From assembly GCF_900107675.1 (NCBI RefSeq), contig NZ_FNRI01000011.1, forward strand, positions 1 to 64,000: DNA of 64,000 nt, read 5' to 3'. Origin of the DNA: Alistipes timonensis JC136 (lineage in GTDB: Bacteria; Bacteroidota; Bacteroidia; Bacteroidales; Rikenellaceae). Made by a program: the position numbers and the translations under genes. Shown piece by piece: positions 1 through 7,316 of the stretch. Under the pieces are notes generated by a model, which did no database searches, had not been told where the DNA came from, and was given only the letters and a program-made list of their open reading frames with translations. The number at the start of each line of letters is the position of its first letter. Position 1 is the stretch's first letter.

Positions 1-222
1 ATTCCCTACTCCATTCCGCAGCTCGACAACGGTACGACCGAATACGTCCGACACCCGGGCGACCTCGTCTCAGACGGACGCACGCATGTCAATATAGAAG
101 GCTTCCAATCCGGACTCGGATGCGTGAACAGCTGGGGACGGCTGCCATTACCCGAATACCGGATGCCGTATAAGGACTATGAGTTCAGGTTCCTGCTGAA
201 ACCCGTAACCGGAGGCAGGTAA
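1..222 (+). CDS. GH2 beta-galactosidase, C-terminal fragment
   Basis: Reading frame 1 is open from the window edge and stops at TAA 220-222, giving the last 73 residues of a protein. The motif GLGCVNSWGRLPLPEYR followed by an aromatic-rich YEFRFLLKP tail matches the end of the C-terminal beta-sandwich (Bgal_small_N) of large LacZ-type GH2 beta-galactosidases, where the equivalent motif is GxGGDNSWG...PEYRL. The catalytic domain lies outside the window, so activity cannot be judged. It converges on the PUL 1 susD gene, with a two-way terminator between them. It probably belongs to a neighbouring carbohydrate locus. The family call is fairly secure for such a short piece; substrate is unknown. 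Confidence 0.8.
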   Translation: MPYSIPQLDNGTTEYVRHPGDLVSDGRTHVNIEGFQSGLGCVNSWGRLPLPEYRMPYKDYEFRFLLKPVTGGR

Positions 223-252
223 AAAATCGCCGGACCATCCGGAATAAACACA

Positions 253-291
253 TCGGCGGGAGTTGCGTTCTCAAAACGTAACTCCCGCCGA
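253..291. terminator. bidirectional intrinsic terminator
   Basis: A 17-bp stem (253-269 with 275-291, one G-T wobble) closes a 5-nt loop. It is followed by an AT-rich run on the plus strand and a T-rich run on the minus strand. It sits between the convergent GH2 fragment and susD, so it can end both transcripts. Confidence 0.85.
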
Positions 292-312
292 TTATTATAT
301 TACACGATCCGA

Positions 313-1965
313 TTACTGTCCCCAACCTGGGTTCTGCTTGCACTTGGGCATCATGTCGAGATCGCGCTGCGGAATGGGCAGCAACTCGTGACGGCCCTTG
401 ATGATGTATTTGGCAACCGCATAATTGGCATTGGAATACCAGTTCACCAACTCCTGGGCAGTCTCCATAACACGATCGTAATAGATACCCCAGCGGATCA
501 GGTCTTGCTTGCGATGGCCCTCGAAACAGAGTTCATAGGCACGCTCCTTGCGGATCGCCGTGCGCAGGTCCTCACGCGAAAGGCCATAGGAAAGGTCGTG
601 CTTCGTATCGCCGAAACCGCGGCGGCGCACGGCATTCACGGCGTCCACGGCATCGACAATCGAACCGCCCGACTCATTGAGCGCCTCCGCAAAGAGCAGC
701 AGCACATCGGAATAGCGCAGAATGTACCAGTTGACATTCGACTTGTCGTTATTGACGATATAGTTCGACGTTTCGACATATTTTTCGGTATCCCACTTGG
801 CCGGCGTGAAGAGCTGGCGCTGCTTGTTCTTCTGATCCTCAGAGGGATTGGGACTCGAAATGGTCGAGAAATAGGTGATCGGGCCGCTGCCCAGCGTATG
901 ATCGTACTTGTAATCGGCGATCGAGAGTTTCATGCGGGGGTCGTTCTGCGCCTCCCAGTCGCGGGTAAACGAATAAACAACCTTCCAGTTGGCGGCATTG
1001 CGTCCGCGCTCGCCGTCAATCGTGGTGGCCGATACGCCATTCCATTTGCCGATGCGGCCGGCCGTATTGTCGCTGTCGAGACCCGTCGGCGAGTAGAACG
1101 ACACTTCGATCAGGCTTTCGCCCGCATCCCAGATACCGTTGCAGGTGTTCTTCCAGACGGTTTCGTAGTCGGAGATCAGGCGGTGCTTGCCCGATTCCAC
1201 GACGCGGCGGGCGACCTTCTCGGCCTCGGCCCACTTCGATTCGTCCTTCACGGGATAACCGGCCCATGTACAGTAAACCTTGGCCAGCAGGCCCAATGCG
1301 GCACCCTTCGAGAAACGATAGGCGTTGCTCGTGCGCTTGGTGTCGTCGACGGCCCAGGGAAGCACCTCGGCGGCATATTTCAGGTCCTCTTCGATATAGG
1401 CATAGACATCCTTTGCGGCAGCCTGTTCATAGTCCTCGTCCTTCTTGCGCGAATCGGCCGTCGAGGTCATCAGCACGACATTGCCGTACCAGCGCACCAG
1501 TTCGAAATAGAACAGCGCGCGCAAAGCCCGGGCCTCGCCCAGATAGATGGCCGCCAGTTCGCGGTCCGAAGAGCCCCAGCTGTCCATGCGGCCCGAAACG
1601 GTCTCGATGAAGTCGTTGGCATCGTAAATCGCCGAGTAGAGCTGCTGCCACGTGCGGGCAATCTGCGACGTCGAGGCGTTGTGGGAGTTGGTCGGAATCT
1701 CGCGGAACGAGGTCGTCGAACTGCCCTCGCACTGAGCGATGTCGGTCGAAATCGTGAACAGCAACGACAGATGGTACGAATAGGTGTACTCATTCGCCAG
1801 GTTCTTGTAAACACCTTGGAGGACCGTCTCGGCCTCCTTGGCGTTGTTCAGGTAATTGCCCTTGCCGGTCTCCGAATAGGATTCCTCGTCGAGCAGGTCG
1901 GAGCACGAGGCGAGCAACAGACAGAACGGCATGCAGTATAAAAGTATCTTTTTCATGGTTTTCAT
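313..1965 (-). CDS. SusD/RagB-family outer-membrane lipoprotein (PUL 1)
   Basis: This 550-residue protein is the surface glycan-capturing lid of a SusC-D uptake complex. The N-terminus has a lipobox ending LLLASC (Cys21) followed by SDLLDEE, typical of SusD lipoproteins. The body has the usual TPR-rich architecture: a Trp/Tyr-rich helical first half, YWLR-like 'NWYILRYSDVLLLFAEALNE' around residue 415, and the C-terminal 'ERAYELCFEGHRKQDLIRWG' block that marks SusD/RagB proteins. It follows susC by 4 bp and is the last gene of the minus-strand operon, ending at the terminator at 253-291. Two in-frame ATGs (MKTMKK) are possible starts; the first is used here. The ligand is inferred from the neighbouring lyase and GH88 as a uronate-containing polysaccharide. 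Confidence 0.95.
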   Translation of the reverse strand: MKTMKKILLYCMPFCLLLASCSDLLDEESYSETGKGNYLNNAKEAETVLQGVYKNLANEYTYSYHLSLLFTISTDIAQCEGSSTTSFREIPTNSHNASTSQIARTWQQLYSAIYDANDFIETVSGRMDSWGSSDRELAAIYLGEARALRALFYFELVRWYGNVVLMTSTADSRKKDEDYEQAAAKDVYAYIEEDLKYAAEVLPWAVDDTKRTSNAYRFSKGAALGLLAKVYCTWAGYPVKDESKWAEAEKVARRVVESGKHRLISDYETVWKNTCNGIWDAGESLIEVSFYSPTGLDSDNTAGRIGKWNGVSATTIDGERGRNAANWKVVYSFTRDWEAQNDPRMKLSIADYKYDHTLGSGPITYFSTISSPNPSEDQKNKQRQLFTPAKWDTEKYVETSNYIVNNDKSNVNWYILRYSDVLLLFAEALNESGGSIVDAVDAVNAVRRRGFGDTKHDLSYGLSREDLRTAIRKERAYELCFEGHRKQDLIRWGIYYDRVMETAQELVNWYSNANYAVAKYIIKGRHELLPIPQRDLDMMPKCKQNPGWGQ

Positions 1966-1969
1966 CGTA

Positions 1970-4900
1970 TTAGAAAGTCAGATCAATACCGAACGTATAG
2001 ACTTTGCTCTTCGGATAGGCACCCCAGTCGAGCGAAGGAGTCATGGGATTCGACGCGCGCATGTTCACCTCGGGATCGTAGCCCTTATAACCCGTCACCA
2101 CGAAGAGGTTCTGGGCCGTGAAATAGAGGCGCAGCTTCGAAACATAAAACTTGCGCGTCCACTGCTGCGGGAAGGTGTAGCCCACCGTCAGGTTTTTCAG
2201 TCGCAGGAACGAACCGTCCTCGATGAAACGCGAATAAATCTCGTTCTTGATGTATCCGTCCCAGGCCGGCACCTTGTTCGAAGCGTTGGTCACCGTCCAG
2301 CGGTCGGCCGTCTCGGCCATCAGGTTGGCACGCTGGTCCTGCGTCTGCGAAGCATAGATGCGGGTGGCGTTGTAAACGTCGTTGCCGTAGTTGAACTGGA
2401 ACATGAAGCTCAGGTCCACGCCCTTGAACGAGAAGGTATTGGTGATACCGCCGTACCACTTGGGCGTACCGTTGCCGATCACCGTACGGTCGGCCGTGGT
2501 GATGACGCCGTCGCCGTCGGTATCCTTATACTTGACCATACCCGGCTTCACGGGCACTCCGGCATGGTCCGAAATGTCGGTGACACCCTCTTTGAGCATA
2601 TACTCACCCGTCGCGGCGTTGACATTGAAATCCGAAGTCTGATAAACCCCGTCGAAAACGTAGCCGTAGATCAGACCCAACGACTGACCGACGCGGGCCG
2701 TATAGTCGTAACCCGTGTAGTCGCCGTTCCAGCTCGCCGAGGTCTGCATCTCCTTCGCTCCACCGGCCAGCGCACGCAGTTCGTTGCGGATGAACGAGAT
2801 GTTGAAATCGGTCGTCCAGCGGAAGCCGCTTTTCGAGGCGATGTTAGTCGAGTTGATTGCGATCTCAATACCCTTGTTACGAATCTTGCCCACATTCTTC
2901 CACTGCGAGGCGAAGCCCGAAACATAGGCCCGGTTGGCAGCCATCAGCAGGTCCTTCGTATCTTTGAGGAAGAAATCGGCCGTGATGTTCAGGCGGTTGC
3001 GGAACAATCCCAGGTCGATACCGACGTTAGTGCTCTGCGAAGCCTCCCACTTGATGTCCTCGTTTTGCAACTGCTTGGGCGACAGCACCGTGATAACATT
3101 GTTCCCGTAACCGTACTTGCCCTGCGAATAGAGTTCCAGCGAAAGGTAGTTGGTGATGCGGTCGTTGCCCACGACACCCCAGCCGGCGCGCAGCTTCAGG
3201 TTGGAAACGACATCCTGTTTCTTCATGAAATTCTCCTCCGAGATACGCCATGCCGCCGAGAACGACGGGAAATAACCCCACTTGTGATTCTTGCTGAACA
3301 CCGTCGAACCGTCGGCACGGACCGTCGCCGTGAAGAGATAGCGGTCGCGGTAATTGTAGTTCCCGCGGGCGAAGAACGAAACGAGCAGCTTGTCCGAACG
3401 GTTCGAATTCGCCGTCGTCGGCGTAGCGCCCAGCCCGAGGTTGTTGTTGGCCAGGTTGTCGAACGGGAAATCCGTAGCCCCGGCCAGCAGGTATTCCGTT
3501 CCCTGGAATGAGGTCTCCTGTCCGAGCATGACGTCGAACGAATGCCCCTTATTACGCTTATACTTATAAGTCAGGTAATTGAAATTCGTCCAGCGAACGT
3601 TGCGGGTCATGCGGGTCGAACCATAGGGAGTCTGGCCGTTGCGGTAGGCCTCCTTCGATCCGTCCTGGTAGAAGACGTAGTTGCGCGCATTGGAGGTGTT
3701 GTAGGTTCCGGCGGTGCGGAAAGTCCATCCCTTGCCGAAATCGATGTTCAGCGCCAAGTTGCCCGACCACATCTCGGTCTTCGTGGTGTTGATCACCGAC
3801 TCGGCCTGCTTGATGGGGTTCACCTGCGACAACGATTCCGAAGATTCGAGTTCCAGCGGGTCGATCGACGACGCCAGCAGCTCCTCGTCGGTCATCTTCA
3901 AACCCGCCGTGGGACGCGCGCGCAAAATCTGCGCCAGCATGTTGAAGCGGCCGTTGTCGCCCGAAGTACCCACACCGCGCTTGTCGGTGTTGGCGTAGTT
4001 GACCGTGGCCTCGATCGACACGGCCTTCGAGATTTTATGGCTCACGCGCATCTTGGCCGTGATCTTGTTGAAGGCGCTGTTCTTGAAGATACCGTTTTCG
4101 AGGAAGTCGGCGAACGAGAAAGCGTACTTGGTCTTGTCGTTGCCGCCCGAGATCGAAACGTTGTGGTCCTGCGACCAGGTGGGACGGAACGTTTCGTTCT
4201 GCCAGTCCACACCTCCCAGCCCCACATAGTCGTCAATCGACTGATAACGATAGGGAATGCCGTTGTCGTCGTCACCGGCCTTGTAGTAAGTCGAACCGAA
4301 CTTGTCGGGCCATGCCTCGGTTTGCAGTTTCACGAACTCGTAAGGCGAAAGCAGGTCGAGGGTTTTGGAGATCTGGCGATAGCTGGCCGAACCGTTGTAG
4401 GTCACAACGGGACGTCCTACCTTTCCGGACTTGGTCGTCACCATCACCACGCCGTTGGCGGCGCGCGAACCGTAAATGGCCGACGAAGAGGCATCTTTGA
4501 GCACCTCGATCGACTCGATGTCCGAGTTGGAGAGGTAGTCGATGTTGTCCACCTGGAACCCGTCGACGATGTAGAGCGGTGAAGTGTCGCCGTTGACCGA
4601 ACCGACACCGCGCACCTTGATATCGAAACCCGCACCCGGGGTACCGTCCGTAGCGGTGATCTGCACACCGGCGATCTGGCCTCCGAGGGCCTCCATCACC
4701 GAACCGGTTTTGAATCCTTCGACATCCTTCGAGGATACCGAAGCGACCGAACCCGTCAGGTCACCGCGTTTCACGGCGCCGTAACCCACGACCACCACTT
4801 CGTCCATGACGTTCGCTTCGGGAACGAGTTTGATGTCCAGCCGGGTCTGTGCGGCGATCGTCACCTCCTGAGGTTTATAGCCCAGGTAGGAAAAAACCAG

Positions 4901-5134
4901 CACGTCGCCTTTCTTGACCGGAATCGTGAACGTACCTTTCAGATCGGTCGAAACGCCCTGCGTCGTACCTTTGACCACGACGTTGGCTCCGATAGCCGGC
5001 TGGTCATTCTCATCGACGACCTTACCCGTTATCTTGTTCTGGGCCGACGCCGCGAAGGCCAGCATCAGGGCGAGAAGGGTCAGCACCCCTCTCAGCCCGA
5101 AAGCCCGGTTTATCATGTATTTCATAGGTTTCAT
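1970..5134 (-). CDS. SusC/RagA-family TonB-dependent transporter (PUL 1)
   Basis: This 1054-residue outer-membrane transporter imports oligosaccharides captured by its SusD partner. After a signal peptide ending AASAQ come a carboxypeptidase-D-regulatory-like beta-sandwich (ITGKVVDENDQPAIGANV, about residues 35-110), a TonB box region (MDEVVVVGYG), the plug domain with LYIVDGF and IEVLKDASSSAIYGSRAANG, and then a long beta-barrel ending in the aromatic residue of FGIDLTF. Length is normal for SusC. It lies 11 bp after the glycan-binding lipoprotein gene and 4 bp before susD, so translation of the pair is likely coupled. Energy would come from the ExbB-ExbD-TonB system encoded at 31-33 kb or another set. 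Substrate specificity is inferred only from the operon. Confidence 0.96.
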   Translation of the reverse strand: MKPMKYMINRAFGLRGVLTLLALMLAFAASAQNKITGKVVDENDQPAIGANVVVKGTTQGVSTDLKGTFTIPVKKGDVLVFSYLGYKPQEVTIAAQTRLDIKLVPEANVMDEVVVVGYGAVKRGDLTGSVASVSSKDVEGFKTGSVMEALGGQIAGVQITATDGTPGAGFDIKVRGVGSVNGDTSPLYIVDGFQVDNIDYLSNSDIESIEVLKDASSSAIYGSRAANGVVMVTTKSGKVGRPVVTYNGSASYRQISKTLDLLSPYEFVKLQTEAWPDKFGSTYYKAGDDDNGIPYRYQSIDDYVGLGGVDWQNETFRPTWSQDHNVSISGGNDKTKYAFSFADFLENGIFKNSAFNKITAKMRVSHKISKAVSIEATVNYANTDKRGVGTSGDNGRFNMLAQILRARPTAGLKMTDEELLASSIDPLELESSESLSQVNPIKQAESVINTTKTEMWSGNLALNIDFGKGWTFRTAGTYNTSNARNYVFYQDGSKEAYRNGQTPYGSTRMTRNVRWTNFNYLTYKYKRNKGHSFDVMLGQETSFQGTEYLLAGATDFPFDNLANNNLGLGATPTTANSNRSDKLLVSFFARGNYNYRDRYLFTATVRADGSTVFSKNHKWGYFPSFSAAWRISEENFMKKQDVVSNLKLRAGWGVVGNDRITNYLSLELYSQGKYGYGNNVITVLSPKQLQNEDIKWEASQSTNVGIDLGLFRNRLNITADFFLKDTKDLLMAANRAYVSGFASQWKNVGKIRNKGIEIAINSTNIASKSGFRWTTDFNISFIRNELRALAGGAKEMQTSASWNGDYTGYDYTARVGQSLGLIYGYVFDGVYQTSDFNVNAATGEYMLKEGVTDISDHAGVPVKPGMVKYKDTDGDGVITTADRTVIGNGTPKWYGGITNTFSFKGVDLSFMFQFNYGNDVYNATRIYASQTQDQRANLMAETADRWTVTNASNKVPAWDGYIKNEIYSRFIEDGSFLRLKNLTVGYTFPQQWTRKFYVSKLRLYFTAQNLFVVTGYKGYDPEVNMRASNPMTPSLDWGAYPKSKVYTFGIDLTF

Positions 5135-5145
5135 GTTCAGTTAGG

Positions 5146-7296
5146 TTAAAAATTCTCGTCGAACCAGACGGCCATGTAGATAAAGTTCTTGGTTCCCGAC
5201 GCATCGAGGTCCGCGAAAGTTCCGGTCGTCGTGTAGGGAGCCTGGAAGATCAGCACGCCGTTGGCATAAGCGCCGTCGAGCATCCACTTGTTGGCCGGGA
5301 TGTACATCTTGAAGTCGGTACCGCAGTCGATGTACCCGATCTTGGCCGTCAGGTTGGCAGCGACGCTACCGCTCGTCAGCTCGTAGTAGGACATCGGCTC
5401 GCGGGAACCGGCATTGACGGTGCTGCCGAAATAAGAGCCCCACATGCGATAGATAAATGTCGTGGAGGTGGCATTGAGCTGCCCGCTGACATGCGACGAC
5501 GGACCGTTAAGGTTGTAATAGAAAATATTGCGTTTCAGCGAGATCATGAAATTCGACTTGTCGGCATCAATCGTCGGAGCTTCCGAATATCCGCCCGTAC
5601 GCGGGTTGACACGGAAAACCAACGGTTTGTAAACCACGACCTTATCGACAGCAGTCTGGGTCTTCGTGAAGAGATAAGTCGAACGGGTAATGGCCGTTTC
5701 GCCCGTACCGATCGTAGCGTCGACCTTAATGACGCCGATCTGACCGGCACGGTCGTTACGGAACGTCAGGTGCAGCGTACCATCGTCGGTGACATAGGAT
5801 TTGGCTGCTGCCGTCCGGAACGGATTGTTGTGGACATAGGTCATTTTGAACGTAACCTCCCGGCCAGCAAAATCCTCCTGTGCCACCGGAATATCTACGG
5901 TGGTGTCTCCTTTCGCATCACCTTGCATGTCAAAGACGTGCTGATCGGCGTTGGTCTTCCAGTCCAAACCGAGGTTATTGCCGTAGCTGAACGTCGTGAA
6001 CATGTTCGGATTCTGGATCACGGTCAGCGTGAGCATGACCTCGACGGGCGTTTCGCTCTTCATGTTCGAAGCCCGAACGGGAACTTGGTAAACACCCGGA
6101 GCAGCCGTAATTCCGCGCAGCGAGGAGACTTCGCCCGTCGCCTCATCGACCGTAAGCTGGCCGGCCAGCGCCGCGGGCACATCGCCCAGCGAGAAGCTCG
6201 CCTCATCGCCGACAAAACCGTCGGTCTTCGGGGCTTTGAAATTCGTACCTTCGACCACCTCGACGGGAGCGTAGGAGAAGGTTTCGGGCTCGATCGGAGC
6301 GATGTATTCGATCACGGTCAGCGTATAGGCACCCTCGAAATCGGTCGAACCGAAACTGTTCGACACCGTAAGGTCGAGCGTATAGGAGGCGTCGATGGGC
6401 AGTTCGCTGTCTGCATCAACCGAAATGACACCCGTTGCAGGGTCGATCCTGATCTTGTCGGTCGTCTCGAAGCCCTCGGCCGGAGTCACCTTTTTGATGG
6501 CCCACACTACCTCGTCGGGAGAACCTTTCAGCGTCGGCGCCGGACTTTGGAAAGCCATATTGTACTCCATACGCCCCGAAACCGAAGGATAGCGGATTTC
6601 CAGCGGTTCGCTGGTGATCCGTGCCGTCAGCAGGTTTTCGTAAACCGCAGCGCCGGCATAGGTCGTGATGCGGATCGGCAGAGGGTAATCGCCCGGCATG
6701 ATCTCGCCCGAGAAGTTCGCGTTGAGCGTCACGACGCCTTTGCCCGAAATGGCGAAATATTCCTCGCCCTCCGTCTGCACCAGCGCATAGCCGAGAATCG
6801 ACACCGACTCGCCCACCGGCGTTACCGTGACCGAAGCCTTGGTGGTCTCCAATTCGGCATAGGGGATCACGAGTGCCGGCTCGCTCACCTCGATCGCCTC
6901 GGGGGCGGCGGGAACCATCCGTACCACGAAGATATCCGTGAAGCGGTAGACACCGCCGCCGGCCTGGCAGGCGATGGTCAGTTTGTAGGTACCGGGCTCG
7001 AGATCGTCCGTATTCGAGATGCTGACCATACCGGTATCGGCACCGATCGAGAAGCACTCGGTAGCGACGGACTTGTCGTCGAGCGTAATGCCCGCAATCG
7101 AGAAGTTGGACGGCGCGGGACCGTAGTAGGTCGGGGTACCCGACACGAAATTCATCGAAGGACCGATGTCCACGACCGTCGGGTAGAAGAGCTGCAGGTC
7201 GCCGCTCTTGGTATCATCGTCTTCGCAGGCCGCGAGCACGACCGCACAAAGGGCGGTCAGCGCTGCGAAACATACGTTTCGAAACAAGGATTTCAT
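5146..7296 (-). CDS. surface glycan-binding lipoprotein with Ig/cadherin-like repeats (PUL 1)
   Basis: The product is 716 residues with a lipobox LAAC (Cys24) followed by EDDD, a sequence favouring export to the cell surface in Bacteroidota. Residues about 30-440 contain roughly four related beta-sandwich modules. Each has a bipartite pattern of a 'FSIGADTGMVSI' or 'FAISGKGVVTLNA'-like strand and then 'PGTYKLTI' or 'PGDYPLPI', which is the cadherin-like/He_PIG type of repeat. The last 270 residues form a distinct aromatic-rich domain, probably the ligand-binding part. It sits between the lyase (20 bp) and susC (11 bp), the slot of SusE/F-like surface glycan-binding proteins, and resembles the DUF4958 type of these. 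No catalytic motif is visible. Function is inferred from position and architecture. Confidence 0.8.
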   Translation of the reverse strand: MKSLFRNVCFAALTALCAVVLAACEDDDTKSGDLQLFYPTVVDIGPSMNFVSGTPTYYGPAPSNFSIAGITLDDKSVATECFSIGADTGMVSISNTDDLEPGTYKLTIACQAGGGVYRFTDIFVVRMVPAAPEAIEVSEPALVIPYAELETTKASVTVTPVGESVSILGYALVQTEGEEYFAISGKGVVTLNANFSGEIMPGDYPLPIRITTYAGAAVYENLLTARITSEPLEIRYPSVSGRMEYNMAFQSPAPTLKGSPDEVVWAIKKVTPAEGFETTDKIRIDPATGVISVDADSELPIDASYTLDLTVSNSFGSTDFEGAYTLTVIEYIAPIEPETFSYAPVEVVEGTNFKAPKTDGFVGDEASFSLGDVPAALAGQLTVDEATGEVSSLRGITAAPGVYQVPVRASNMKSETPVEVMLTLTVIQNPNMFTTFSYGNNLGLDWKTNADQHVFDMQGDAKGDTTVDIPVAQEDFAGREVTFKMTYVHNNPFRTAAAKSYVTDDGTLHLTFRNDRAGQIGVIKVDATIGTGETAITRSTYLFTKTQTAVDKVVVYKPLVFRVNPRTGGYSEAPTIDADKSNFMISLKRNIFYYNLNGPSSHVSGQLNATSTTFIYRMWGSYFGSTVNAGSREPMSYYELTSGSVAANLTAKIGYIDCGTDFKMYIPANKWMLDGAYANGVLIFQAPYTTTGTFADLDASGTKNFIYMAVWFDENF

Positions 7297-7316
7297 AGGT
7301 TATAGCGGTTTTAAGG